This document shows, in pieces, positions 1 through 8,734 of a DNA stretch of 64,000 bases; the first letter of the stretch is position 1; every line of letters begins with the position of its first letter. The notes under the pieces are model-generated. The model was not told where the DNA came from. It worked only from the letters and a program-made list of their open reading frames with translations, and searched no databases. The position numbers and the translations under genes are program-made. Source of the stretch: Sutcliffiella tianshenii (lineage in GTDB: Bacteria; Bacillota; Bacilli; Bacillales; Bacillaceae_I); the NCBI RefSeq assembly GCF_016908565.1, contig NZ_JAFBED010000003.1:186001-250000 (forward strand), in the 5' to 3' direction.

Positions 1-153
1 AAAAGTCTTCCGAGTCCACAAAAAGAAGAAAGGCTTATCCCGTAAGGGATAGCCCTGCTTTTCTCACGCTTTTTTACGAAATCTTTTTTCTCACTTGGTG
101 GAGAAATCGGACGGGTTTATTGTGACGGGTTAGGAAGTTTAATTTTTAGTTAC
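1..153. repeat. Left copy of a ~153-bp direct repeat (candidate island end)
   Basis: This segment matches 9449-9601 without gaps, with about 15 mismatches counted by eye (roughly 90% identity); positions 18-75 are identical. It contains the hairpin GGCT-T-ATCCC / GGGATAGCC (32-54), which in the other copy is the terminator of the rRNA methyltransferase gene, and at 146-154 it also carries that gene's last codons and stop (minus strand). The match stops at about 154, inside what would be the methyltransferase coding end. The left limit is outside the window. I infer a duplicated insertion site; the remnant of the gene end is the main argument. Confidence 0.8.
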
Positions 154-160
154 ATAGTAG

Positions 161-269
161 ATCAAAGGTTTAAGACGAAGGACTTTACAGAATCATGGGT
201 ATAAAGGAAATTCAACGATTTCACTAAGACTGGTTTTTATATAATCCTTTAAAAGTATAAACCTTTGAT
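161..269. repeat. 12-bp inverted repeat just inside the left island end
   Basis: ATCAAAGGTTTA (161-172) and TAAACCTTTGAT (258-269) are exact reverse complements separated by 85 bp of non-coding AT-rich sequence. They lie between the direct repeat and the DUF262 gene. They could form a 3' structure for that gene's transcript or be a recombination site. The rest of 154-364 shows no gene that I can support. Confidence 0.5.
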
Positions 270-364
270 TCATTATCTTTTTTCTTTCCTCAATCATTGA
301 ACTATTTAATTTTGACCAAACAGCATTTTAATAAGATTCCTTTGCGTTCTTTGAGTTCTCAGTT

Positions 365-2452
365 TCAATCTTCTTCTCGATGTTTTTCAAATGACTGCCT
401 TATTAATTCCACTGCGTAATCTATATCCTTAGCACTATCAACACCAAACTCTACATCTCCATTCCCCCATCTACCAACATTTGATACATCTCTACAAACG
501 CCTCTTGGATCATCTATCTTATTAAATGCAATATTCAAACTGAGGCGAAGCCTTCTCTTTTGAGGAACAATATCTACAAAATTTGTGGTTGTTTTATATG
601 CAATGTAAAGTTTCTTAAACTCTTCACGAACTGAGCTATCTAAATTACAGATACGCTTTCTTAACTCTTGGAATAGTCCTAACATCTCTCCGTTCAATTC
701 TGGAAAATCCATTAATGAATATGTGACTTGGCTGTCATCTGACCCTTTTGGCAAGTAATTAGAGATAACATCCTGTGATAGCTCTGGACATACCCATACT
801 TTTAATGCAAGGTCTGCAAGTCGATTCCCTCTATCTAATATTTCTGGTTCACTCCATTTATTAAGTTGACCTAATCCTTTGTTCAAATTCAACGGACTAT
901 TTGCAAATCCACCATTCATATCTCTTTTTTCTATAAATGGTTTATCGCTTAATTCTGAATTGTACTTTGTTAAAGTAAGATTTCCTAATGTGTGGAGGAA
1001 CGTATTGTGAATTTCTTCCCAATTGTCGCCTAATTCTTGTCTCCACTCACTTGAAAGGTTTTTGTTTTGGGGCATTATATGTTCTATAGTATAACTCTCA
1101 ATATCAACAATTTCTTTCCGATTGTGATTTTCCAATTTTCTAAGTACATAATTTCTATTTCTAAAATTGTACATATCCTTCACTAATATTTCTCGAATAA
1201 ATTCATCATTATCTGGCAGTCTTCTATATGAATCTTTTAGAAGAAACGCAACCTGGATACTTTCTAAGTAAGTATCCTTATTCACCTCTTTAATTAGCGT
1301 AGCAAAGGTTTTATTTAAAGAGTTTGTTGGTACTCCGCAAACGGCTCTTCTAAATACATATGATTCTACCAACTTCAACACTGCCATAAAATCTTTTTTT
1401 TCGATTAATCCTTCTGAAAAATCATGATAGACTTCCAGCAAGAATGGATATGATACGTCAACCTTTAAAGTGTTAATATCCTTCAATATTTGATTGATTT
1501 CTTTATCTTGCTCCTTCTGAAATGCTAATTTCACAAAGAACTTTGAGTATTTATAAATCTCTTGCAAAACCTCTTGTATTGGTGTTTCGGCTTTTGTTTT
1601 AACGTACTCTTTAAAGCTGGAATATACATTGTTTATATTAGGAATCCTTCCTGTTTTTACTGTTAAATAATCACGCATAAAACGGTCAAATAAAGAGGAA
1701 CCACTTACGTCTCCAAAACTTTTTTCCATTGGCCTCCAATAACTCTTATAAAGTACCTCTTGCTCTTTAGTTTCAAGTTTCATCAATACATAATTTCGAA
1801 TCAAGTCAGCTTGTGATAAGTCTAATCCAGTTGAATTGAGACTTTCAAATATGAGCTGAGGATTATCATTATCTCGATCAAGAGCTATGTCAACGATGAT
1901 AAGTTTTGAGATGCCACGATAAATGAAATTCAGATTTAATCCACTCTTTTGAATACTATCCAAAAAGAACTGATAGTTCTCATATACTCTGGTTGAATAT
2001 TCTTCAGGAAGTTCTTTCTTTTCAATTAAGCTAATCAGTGTTTCTCTGTCAGTTTGTGTTAATAACAACTTATTTAATAGTTCATCTTCCTCTTCACTAT
2101 TTAACAGATAATAATTTAATATCTTTTTCTTTGTAATCTCAAACTTACCACCGTTTTCATCTATCTTATTGGCCAATGCAAGCAAAAGAAGTGTAAGGGT
2201 AGTCATCCTTTGTTGACCATCAATAACCAAGAGTTGAGGTACGGATGATATTTGGTATAACCCTTTTTCTATATATACAATTGAGCCAACGAAATGACCT
2301 TTTACATCTTCATCAGTCGATGCCCTGACAATATCGTTCCATAGCTGTTTGCACTGCTCAATTGTCCAACTATATTGCCTCTGATAGATTGGAATAATAA
2401 ATTGTTTTGTTCCTTGAAGAAACTTTAAAAAATTCGTTTCAGATGCTTTCAT
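365..2452 (-). CDS. DUF262 / DUF1524 / DUF5655 protein (GmrSD-type nuclease)
   Basis: This 695-residue protein has the full architecture of GmrSD-like type IV restriction proteins. The N-terminal DUF262 domain shows IPIYQRQYSW (20-29) and the DGQQR motif (78-82), which in the family bind and hydrolyse NTP. A second family signature, FESLNSTGLDLSQADLIRN, covers 202-220. The DUF1524 HNH-type nuclease domain shows IEHIMPQ (456-462) and TLGNLTL (488-494). A C-terminal DUF5655-like domain follows (~580-690). The family cleaves modified phage DNA or acts in other anti-phage systems; the substrate here is unknown. The ATG at 2452 is chosen because GGAGG precedes it by 5 nt; an in-frame TTG 12 nt upstream overlaps that site. 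It is divergent from the DUF3800 gene. Confidence 0.88.
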   Translation of the reverse strand: MKASETNFLKFLQGTKQFIIPIYQRQYSWTIEQCKQLWNDIVRASTDEDVKGHFVGSIVYIEKGLYQISSVPQLLVIDGQQRMTTLTLLLLALANKIDENGGKFEITKKKILNYYLLNSEEEDELLNKLLLTQTDRETLISLIEKKELPEEYSTRVYENYQFFLDSIQKSGLNLNFIYRGISKLIIVDIALDRDNDNPQLIFESLNSTGLDLSQADLIRNYVLMKLETKEQEVLYKSYWRPMEKSFGDVSGSSLFDRFMRDYLTVKTGRIPNINNVYSSFKEYVKTKAETPIQEVLQEIYKYSKFFVKLAFQKEQDKEINQILKDINTLKVDVSYPFLLEVYHDFSEGLIEKKDFMAVLKLVESYVFRRAVCGVPTNSLNKTFATLIKEVNKDTYLESIQVAFLLKDSYRRLPDNDEFIREILVKDMYNFRNRNYVLRKLENHNRKEIVDIESYTIEHIMPQNKNLSSEWRQELGDNWEEIHNTFLHTLGNLTLTKYNSELSDKPFIEKRDMNGGFANSPLNLNKGLGQLNKWSEPEILDRGNRLADLALKVWVCPELSQDVISNYLPKGSDDSQVTYSLMDFPELNGEMLGLFQELRKRICNLDSSVREEFKKLYIAYKTTTNFVDIVPQKRRLRLSLNIAFNKIDDPRGVCRDVSNVGRWGNGDVEFGVDSAKDIDYAVELIRQSFEKHREED

Positions 2453-2616
2453 GTGTACCTCCAAATTTATAGTGGTTTACTAAATTGACAGAAATATATT
2501 TATTTTAAAATTACCAAAACATTATAATCCATTATATTACAAAGAGTATATATGAAAAGGAAAAAGGAAATATTTGTCGAAATATCATTATAATACTTAT
2601 TTTGGGGGAGGATAAT

Positions 2617-3810
2617 TTGTCAGAGAATGAAAGATTGATTGCAGAAATTGAAGAGGAAATACTAAATGATGGTGAAAGTGAGGAAGAAGTTTTTGATGAA
2701 GAAAAGGAAGCAGAAAAACGAAAAAAAGCAGAGGCACTTTGGGAAGCTATCCAAAATGGAGAAACAAAGAACATCAGCCAGAAAGTTGCCTCTATTTTAA
2801 ACCGCTTTGATGAAACACGAAACTCTGATATTGCTCTTATGATAAAGTATTGGCAAATTTTCGAAAACCATAGTGGAACCTCGGTTGGTCATGAAGATTT
2901 ATTTAAACTTGAACGTTTAACAACCATTGCAAGAGCAAGGGCTAAAATCCAAAATGAATTCAAATTATTTTTATCCACAAGTGAAAAAGTTAGAAGGGCA
3001 AGAAAAGAATTATCTGAGGTTGAGGCTGAATACCAGATTGCAACAAAACCTGAACTACCAATCATTCATATTTATGCAGATGAAACTGGAAAAACAGACG
3101 ATTATTTAATTGTAGGTAGTTTCTGGGTTTTAGAAAATACTCGACATGGGCAAATTAAAACACAAATGGTGGACTGGATTAATGAAAAAAAGACTGGACA
3201 CCGTTCTTTCCCATCAGAATTTCACTTCAAAGAGTTTAAGAATGATGGTTCTCAAATGGAATTATATAAAGAGTTTATCAACACAGTTATAAGAAATGGA
3301 GATTCAATAAGTTTTAAAGCCATAGGAGTAAATAAGAGAAAAATTAGAAGAGAAGCACAAAAAGGGCTTTTAGAGGAGCTATACTACCAACTATTGAGAT
3401 TAGGAGTAAACCATGAAATAAAAACAGGTCGCATTGCCTTACCTAAACAAATTAGCTATGTAAAAGACTTGGAAGGAAATGAAAGTCGTTTTCTAATAGA
3501 ACAAATGTCACAAAAAATCATTGATAATCTCAAAACACACTATGAAAATAACTTACGTTTAAATTCATATCTCCCATTAGATTCAAGAGTGGAGCGTTAT
3601 CTACAAGTGGCTGATTTATTTACAGCAAGTATTAACCGTATAATCAACTTCCAGCCAAACAACAAAAATAGGAATGCTAAAGATGCTCTTGCTGATTATA
3701 TTCTAAGCCTAACAAATCTCCAAATCATAAAATTGGATGCAGAAAATTTCCAGGACATTACCGAGGTTAAGACCGAAAATGATATGGCAGTTTTATATCT
3801 TTTTAATTAA
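2617..3810 (+). CDS. DUF3800 domain-containing protein with acidic N-terminal extension
   Basis: This 397-residue protein carries a DUF3800 domain (RNase H-like fold, function uncharacterised, common near restriction and defence genes). Visible signatures are YADETG (153-158), corresponding to the usual DESG-type metal-binding motif, and QVADLFTAS (330-338), the usual C-terminal acidic motif. Before it lie about 145 residues that are not part of the typical domain: a strongly acidic and then Lys-rich stretch (1-45), and helical, probably coiled-coil sequence (95-140). The start is a TTG at 2617 because GGAGG (2607-2611) lies 5 nt upstream; the first in-frame TTG at 2602 overlaps that site. 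It is divergent from the DUF262 gene with a shared 164-bp control region. Confidence 0.82.
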   Translation: MSENERLIAEIEEEILNDGESEEEVFDEEKEAEKRKKAEALWEAIQNGETKNISQKVASILNRFDETRNSDIALMIKYWQIFENHSGTSVGHEDLFKLERLTTIARARAKIQNEFKLFLSTSEKVRRARKELSEVEAEYQIATKPELPIIHIYADETGKTDDYLIVGSFWVLENTRHGQIKTQMVDWINEKKTGHRSFPSEFHFKEFKNDGSQMELYKEFINTVIRNGDSISFKAIGVNKRKIRREAQKGLLEELYYQLLRLGVNHEIKTGRIALPKQISYVKDLEGNESRFLIEQMSQKIIDNLKTHYENNLRLNSYLPLDSRVERYLQVADLFTASINRIINFQPNNKNRNAKDALADYILSLTNLQIIKLDAENFQDITEVKTENDMAVLYLFN

Positions 3811-3820
3811 TATTTATACT

Positions 3821-3857
3821 GCACCCTCATAAATAAAACTTTGCTTTATGTGGGTGC
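3821..3857 (+). terminator. Hairpin terminator after the DUF3800 gene
   Basis: GCACCC-T-CATAAA pairs with TTTATG-T-GGGTGC, 11 bp downstream of the stop codon. The following T-tract is weak, so termination may be partial. It separates this gene from the convergent minus-strand cassette. Confidence 0.6.
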
Positions 3858-3972
3858 GATTAGTTTATTTCCCCTTAGCACATTCAGATAAAGTCATACA
3901 TTCTATAGCAAAAAAACAATTTGACAATCACTAATATGGGGGGGTGGAGAACTAAAACACATGTCTATTTAA

Positions 3973-5301
3973 TTAAAATATTATTCCTCCCCCTGCTGTA
4001 GCAATAATTGTTCTTTTATCACTTAATATATAATTATCTTTATTAAAAATATGCTCATATCTGTTTAGAGTAACTGTTCCAATATCATTAACAGTATAAA
4101 ATACTACAACAGCGTTTCCCTCCTCATTATAGTAGAAGTGAGGATGAACTATTTCTGGCTCTGACTCTCCATCTTCAAACACCCATTCATATTGATTAGA
4201 AAGTATCACCATATCTTCTTTTACAGGTAATATCACATCTCTCCCCCATGATACACCATGCCACATCGCTCCAAATTCATGTAATTTATGAAATACTATG
4301 GATGCCTGCAAATATGATAGGGGAGTCCTATCTCCTTCAATAGCTTCCATAAAATCTGGTAAAGCAAAGGTAGGTCTTGGTGATGACAAGAAGCTATCTA
4401 AATACTCACATTCTGAAGGATCTGGCAACTCCTTATCTTTAGGCAATGCCCATACAACTCCATTACCATTACCTCCAGAGATATACTGATACGCTCTTAG
4501 TTTATAACCCTCCTTCATACCAAGGTGTGAAAAACTCTTTACAATTGATTCAGGGTTATTGGTTGACTTATGCCAACCATTTCTGTATCTTGCTTCAATA
4601 TCATACATTTCTACTGCTTCTAATTCGATAATTAAGTTTGGTTTAGTTGCATGTTGCGGAAATCGTTGAACACAAAATTTTTGTTTATAGATTTCAACGA
4701 GTTCTTCTATAATTAAGGGTCTTTTGGTTTGAATCCGAGGACACGGGTGATAATAATCATTCTGCTTTAAATGTTTTTTTCCGAAAACGGGAACTCTCGA
4801 TTTTTCTAATAATTCCAACCACTTCTCTTTGATGAATTGTAAGTTTTTCCACCGTTTTTCCTGTTTGACTCCCCATCCTATTAGTATCCATGGATGGCTC
4901 TTTATTTCATTTATTTCTACTAAAGAATCATTAATATCATACTCTCCAGACAGTATAAGTTCTTCAAATTCATCTATTGCATTTACAGATTTGGTATTCT
5001 GTAAATTGAAAAGGTTATAGATATGTAGTCGTCCAGATACTGGCTTATCTTCACCATAAATTCTATTAATAAATAAGATTAGTTGCTCCATTGTCGGGTC
5101 TTCTGTTTTTATTAATCCACTTGCTAATCCTGCTGTATCAAGTATGGATTTCAGGTTTATATCAAGTGTAGCTGAACCAGGATTAAGCAACAGACAAGCT
5201 CCAATAGATTTTTCGGAGTTTCCCCACTGAATATACGTTGATTTCCGATAAATCTTACCTCTTCTTTTAAAGAAAGTACCATAAACTTTTGGTATATTCA
5301 T
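3973..5301 (-). CDS. DUF1643-like protein with an unrecognised C-terminal domain
   Basis: The product has 442 residues. The N-terminal half resembles DUF1643: LLLNPGSA (37-44), LHIYNLFNLQN (92-102), WILIGWG (138-144) and HPCPRI (185-190) are in the family's order. DUF1643 has no established activity but is frequent in phage and defence islands. Residues ~225-442 form a second, mixed alpha/beta region that I do not recognise; it ends in a Gly-rich TAGGGIIF tail. The gene starts 16 bp after the HsdR-N-type nuclease gene on the same strand, so the two are probably one transcript and may work together. The ATG is preceded by GAAGGG. Confidence is good for a real gene and moderate for the family. 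Confidence 0.7.
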   Translation of the reverse strand: MNIPKVYGTFFKRRGKIYRKSTYIQWGNSEKSIGACLLLNPGSATLDINLKSILDTAGLASGLIKTEDPTMEQLILFINRIYGEDKPVSGRLHIYNLFNLQNTKSVNAIDEFEELILSGEYDINDSLVEINEIKSHPWILIGWGVKQEKRWKNLQFIKEKWLELLEKSRVPVFGKKHLKQNDYYHPCPRIQTKRPLIIEELVEIYKQKFCVQRFPQHATKPNLIIELEAVEMYDIEARYRNGWHKSTNNPESIVKSFSHLGMKEGYKLRAYQYISGGNGNGVVWALPKDKELPDPSECEYLDSFLSSPRPTFALPDFMEAIEGDRTPLSYLQASIVFHKLHEFGAMWHGVSWGRDVILPVKEDMVILSNQYEWVFEDGESEPEIVHPHFYYNEEGNAVVVFYTVNDIGTVTLNRYEHIFNKDNYILSDKRTIIATAGGGIIF

Positions 5302-5317
5302 TTTTTCATTCCCTTCT

Positions 5318-6517
5318 TCAACTATTTTCTTTACGAAACCTATCTCTTACTAAAGCATACTTTATTGCTCTTCCTATAAATTCAATCATGGGGCCATCTG
5401 ATATTTTAATATTATGTGAATGTTCAAACCTTCCAAGAAAAACTCGATCATTTTCATCAAGTAATTCTGGTGCATGCTCTCTTACGTAATCAATTACTAC
5501 TGATTTTTTCACACTTCCTTTTTTCCCATTTGTTAGTTTACCGTCATGCGATATTGTATAAACCACCTCTCCATCATTTTTAATAAACCTATCTAAATTA
5601 AGTTGTAGAGAATTATGTTTTTTATCAAAATCATCAATCGCTACTATAAAGAAACTATGACCTTTGGAATTTCCAAAAACGGGATGATTCTGAGCTTTCA
5701 TTTGCCCCAATACTGAAAAGCTAATGATTTGTGTGTTATTCATTTCATCTTCCACTAAAATATACCTATAATCTCCAATCCAACTACCACCTGCTACATT
5801 ACCGTAACCAGTATATCTAATACCACCGTCTCTAATAATTTTTATTCCATGATAAATACCTGGTTTTATTATTTCTCTTGAATCTTGAAAACAACCTGCA
5901 AGATTCATAATAAACCCTTGCTGAGAACGATCTGTCTCCTCACCTATCCATCCATAATTTAAAAATTGTTCAAACGTTTCTTCCATATTCAGAGAATTAA
6001 AGGTTGGTCTTTCCCAAATATGTGGTTCGCTCATGTTATAGTCTAAAGGAGTCTTTTCAAGTAATTCCTTGTATGTTGGAATTGCGGAAAGGGGAAAATA
6101 CTTCTCTTCGTCTTCATCCCATCCATACCATTCTGTCTTATCTCCATTTGTAATCACTATTACATCAGCCATAACTATCTGATCGTATTTTACAACTTGG
6201 TCAAAGACATCATCTGTCAATTCCACATTAGGACTTTTACATTCAATAAGAATAACTGCATATAACCCGTCTTTCTTCTTGCGATAAACGATTATATCCG
6301 CTCTACCCTTAGCACCTTTTACGAAATATGACATAGGTTCTTCAAGCCTTATCATTTCTTTTGGAACTCCCAAATCAGTTTGAAGATATGAGACCATCTT
6401 TTGGCGTACAATTTCTTCTGGGGTTTTTTGAATTAAAATATTTCTAATTGGATCAAGAAAACAATATTTATTATTCCTCATATATTCAAAGGGAAGCGGA
6501 TATTTTTCGAGTAACAT
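5318..6517 (-). CDS. PD-(D/E)XK nuclease, type I restriction HsdR N-terminal domain
   Basis: This 399-residue protein has an HsdR-N (HSDR_N_2-like) nuclease domain over about 25-130. The catalytic set is visible: E36 in the leading helix, D74 in GRADIIVY, and the ECK motif (E92, K94) in ILIECKSP. It is not a full HsdR: there are no helicase motifs. The C-terminal ~270 residues (with YTGYGNVAGGSWIGDYRY around 240) are not recognised; they may be a sensor or effector module. The ATG at 6517 is used, with AGAAGG 11 nt upstream; a GTG 12 nt further upstream would overlap that site. It is first of two genes with the DUF1643-like protein. I infer a compact defence cassette. Confidence 0.78.
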   Translation of the reverse strand: MLLEKYPLPFEYMRNNKYCFLDPIRNILIQKTPEEIVRQKMVSYLQTDLGVPKEMIRLEEPMSYFVKGAKGRADIIVYRKKKDGLYAVILIECKSPNVELTDDVFDQVVKYDQIVMADVIVITNGDKTEWYGWDEDEEKYFPLSAIPTYKELLEKTPLDYNMSEPHIWERPTFNSLNMEETFEQFLNYGWIGEETDRSQQGFIMNLAGCFQDSREIIKPGIYHGIKIIRDGGIRYTGYGNVAGGSWIGDYRYILVEDEMNNTQIISFSVLGQMKAQNHPVFGNSKGHSFFIVAIDDFDKKHNSLQLNLDRFIKNDGEVVYTISHDGKLTNGKKGSVKKSVVIDYVREHAPELLDENDRVFLGRFEHSHNIKISDGPMIEFIGRAIKYALVRDRFRKENS

Positions 6518-6866
6518 ATAATATAACACCTTCTATTTTTTGTAGATTTTTAATCATTTGCATTACTCAACCTCCGTATTATAAAGAGCATTTCCATTAT
6601 ATACTAAAGGTTACTATATATATTTTTACCTTTATAAAATCATTAAAGAAGAAACATTATGAAGGGTAATAAAAAGTCACTCGACATATTCATTCAAGTG
6701 ACTTAAAAAACTTCCAAATTATTAAGTTCTGCTTCCTATTTTACAAAGCAATTGTTTATGATAACTAATTATTTTTCATTATTATGATGAAAAATCGCTA
6801 AATTAGGAAGTAGTCACACCCTTTCTTTAAAGATTATATAAGAAGCCTCTCTTTTTGAGTGTATTG
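6518..6866. other. Intergenic region without a supported gene
   Basis: This 349-bp AT-rich stretch contains the promoter region of the nuclease cassette and one minus-strand terminator (6674-6704). Possible reading frames here lack ribosome binding sites and I do not support any. Confidence 0.6.
6674..6704 (-). terminator. Minus-strand hairpin terminator
   Basis: AAGTCACT / AGTGACTT arms followed on the minus strand by TTTTTATT. It lies 163 bp beyond the stop of the unknown gene at 6867-7463 and before the nuclease cassette. Confidence 0.65.
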
Positions 6867-7463
6867 CTATAACGAAAAATCTTTCTGGATGTCCTCTTTA
6901 CTTCTTTTGGTATTTGTTATAAAAAAATCATACAGTTCATCAGTATTGTCACTTTTTATAAGTCTTTTGAATTTTTCCAATTGTCCTTCATAACCTTCAA
7001 AATAAGCACTCTGGTAATTGGGGGAATGATAAACTAACAAATATTCTTGATAATCTTTAATTACCATCTTACCTTCTATTTGTATTAGAATTTGATCCCA
7101 ATTCTTCATTCGTTTGGAATGGATTGGTTTCTTCATAGCCAATTCTATTTTTTCTTCATCTTTTATTTGTTGTAGAAACTGTTCTACTTCTAATTTATAT
7201 TGAAAAAGCTCAGTCCTTTTTTTAGCATCTAAATTATTCATTATGTCAGTTTTGTACAGAGTATAACGAGCTTTTCTATAATGAATATTCTCTTGGTTAC
7301 TTTCTTTCTTATTTTTCTTACGATCAACTACTTGTCTACTAAACTCAGATACAGTAACTGCTGTAGTTGAAAGCTCTTTCCAATTATTTTTAACGAATTT
7401 AATAAAAGTTGGCCCATTAGTTTTTAGCGATTGGACTATTGGTTTTATCGGAATCTTAGCCAT
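6867..7463 (-). CDS. Hypothetical protein, 198 aa
   Basis: I do not recognise this protein. It is Lys/Glu-rich and mainly helical: residues 1-45 are mildly hydrophobic and basic, followed by a Lys-Arg-Asn-rich linker (~48-60) and a long charged helical region to about 115. The tail has an acidic patch (SDNTDELYDFF). There is no signal peptide or clear membrane segment. The ATG at 7463 is chosen because GGGGTG lies 8 nt upstream; a GTG start 33 nt earlier has no ribosome binding site. Its position in the island suggests an accessory role, but nothing in the sequence assigns one. Confidence 0.6.
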   Translation of the reverse strand: MAKIPIKPIVQSLKTNGPTFIKFVKNNWKELSTTAVTVSEFSRQVVDRKKNKKESNQENIHYRKARYTLYKTDIMNNLDAKKRTELFQYKLEVEQFLQQIKDEEKIELAMKKPIHSKRMKNWDQILIQIEGKMVIKDYQEYLLVYHSPNYQSAYFEGYEGQLEKFKRLIKSDNTDELYDFFITNTKRSKEDIQKDFSL

Positions 7464-7625
7464 TTCTTCTACACCCCTACATTGTTTTAAGAACACTTCA
7501 CTACTATCTACTTTTCCTTAATAACCAATCACCTTAAAGACTTTATATTATTAAACTTGTAATCATATCCACATTATTTAAATTATGGTATAAATAAAGT
7601 ATACAATTAAATTGGGGGAATGAAC

Positions 7626-7829
7626 ATGGATGATAGATATTTTGTACATAAATTAACAGGGCAAAAATTTAGTGCATATGAGGAAGGATTAAGAATGTAT
7701 AAAGAAACAATGGCTGAATTCTTACCTGTGGGATCGCCAATTGCACTACCTGATAAGCAAGAATTAATTGAATCTGCCTTAACCTGGTTTGAAGATGAAG
7801 ATTTCTTTGAAGAAGTAACAAATCTGTGA
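7626..7829 (+). CDS. Small acidic hypothetical protein, 67 aa
   Basis: This small protein begins MDDRYFVHKLTGQKFSAYEE and ends in an acidic, aromatic tail (LTWFEDEDFFEEVTNL). The family is unknown to me. The second of two in-frame ATGs is used because GGGGG (7614-7618) lies 7 nt upstream; the first ATG at 7620 is only 1 nt from it. A TATGGTATAAAT-like -10 region lies about 35 bp upstream, and a strong terminator begins at the stop codon, so this appears to be a monocistronic gene. The high negative charge would fit an antitoxin- or DNA-mimic-like protein, but that is speculation. Confidence 0.62.
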   Translation: MDDRYFVHKLTGQKFSAYEEGLRMYKETMAEFLPVGSPIALPDKQELIESALTWFEDEDFFEEVTNL

Positions 7830-7856
7830 AAAAGCTGTTATTTGACAGCTTTTTTT
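7830..7856 (+). terminator. Rho-independent terminator of the 67-aa gene
   Basis: AAAAGCTGT-TATTTG-ACAGCTTTTTTT, directly overlapping the 3' end of the gene. Confidence 0.85.
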
Positions 7857-8257
7857 AAAACTAACATATTTATTATTTGTTATTATCAATGTGATATCAA
7901 TTTTAAATTCCTACATCTCACCCCCGCATTCCTTGGTTTTGTGATTCAAATAAAGACTTTCCTTTTCTCACGCCTTTCACCTTTTCCCATAAAATCCACA
8001 CGCTTTTTCACGATTGTGGATATATAGGCTTTATGGACTTTTTCTTACACTTTTTGGTCAAGACTTTATTTCAATTGTTAATAAGTTGTGGAAAAAGTTT
8101 TTTTGACTGTTTGGTGTTCTTTTATTTAGCTATACAAAACTTATTCCTATTTTACTCCAACTTTCCTATCTCGAAAATCGCCTCACACCTTCTTCATACG
8201 TTGTTTCATATCGTAAAATCCCCTTTTATTCATTCTTTTTAACCAGCACAAAAAAAG
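7857..8257. other. AT-rich intergenic stretch, no gene seen
   Basis: About 400 bp of very T-rich sequence on the plus strand, with scattered CACGC/TCACGC words resembling those in the terminal direct repeats, and TTGTGGATA and TTGTGGAAA words that loosely resemble DnaA boxes. No open reading frame has a ribosome binding site. It could be a remnant of a plasmid-like or element-specific control region; I cannot show that. Confidence 0.4.
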
Positions 8258-8294
8258 GAATCGTTTAGCGCACCAAAGGTAGACTACACGATTC
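8258..8294 (-). terminator. Terminator of the SSB-tail protein gene
   Basis: On the minus strand GAATCGT / ACGATTC arms are followed by CTTTTTTTG. Confidence 0.75.
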
Positions 8295-8305
8295 TTTGTC
8301 TTGCG

Positions 8306-8734
8306 TTAAAAAGGTATTTCACTATCTTCATCAAAACTTATCAATTTGTTTTTTTGTTCTTTTTCCATTTTTATTACTTCGTCTAATATTACATCTCTTG
8401 CAATAAACTTGAATAGCTTTTGAGTTTCCGATACCTGTCGTTGAGTGTAATTTAGTAGGTCATCTTGAAAGATAAAAAGCGCTTCATCCCCATATAGGGT
8501 TTTACTTATACACGATATGTGTTGACTTATTCCTTTTTCAAAACTATTGAATGGCAACTTTTCCTTATAATACTTGTCTATTTCATAATTTAATGGAATA
8601 ACATTTTTAAGCAAGGTTGCACTAATGCTAATTAGTTCGTAATTAGGTAGGGAGCTTTCTGATATTAGGACATTGATGCTGTTTTCAAGATTGGATATTG
8701 CTGATTTTGCAATTTGGTAAGTGGATTTTTTCAT
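8306..8734 (-). CDS. Hypothetical protein, 142 aa, with SSB-like C-terminal acidic tip
   Basis: This is an unrecognised, mostly helical protein. Its last residues, ISFDEDSEIPF, resemble the C-terminal tip of bacterial single-stranded DNA-binding protein (acidic run ending in hydrophobic-Pro-Phe, as DDDIPF or DDDLPF), which docks RecQ, RecO, PriA, RecJ and other replication/repair proteins. The body shows no OB-fold pattern, so it is not an obvious SSB. The ATG has AAAGGAG 10 nt upstream (GGAG then a 9-10 nt spacer) and the gene has its own terminator. Inference: it may use the tail to bind the host SSB-interacting machinery, as a plasmid, phage or defence-associated adaptor would. Confidence 0.62.
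   Translation of the reverse strand: MKKSTYQIAKSAISNLENSINVLISESSLPNYELISISATLLKNVIPLNYEIDKYYKEKLPFNSFEKGISQHISCISKTLYGDEALFIFQDDLLNYTQRQVSETQKLFKFIARDVILDEVIKMEKEQKNKLISFDEDSEIPF

Noticed and set aside
7857-8257. Replication origin suggested by DnaA-box-like words
   Set aside because: Only two imperfect matches in T-rich DNA, no clustering in a typical pattern and no replication gene next to it.
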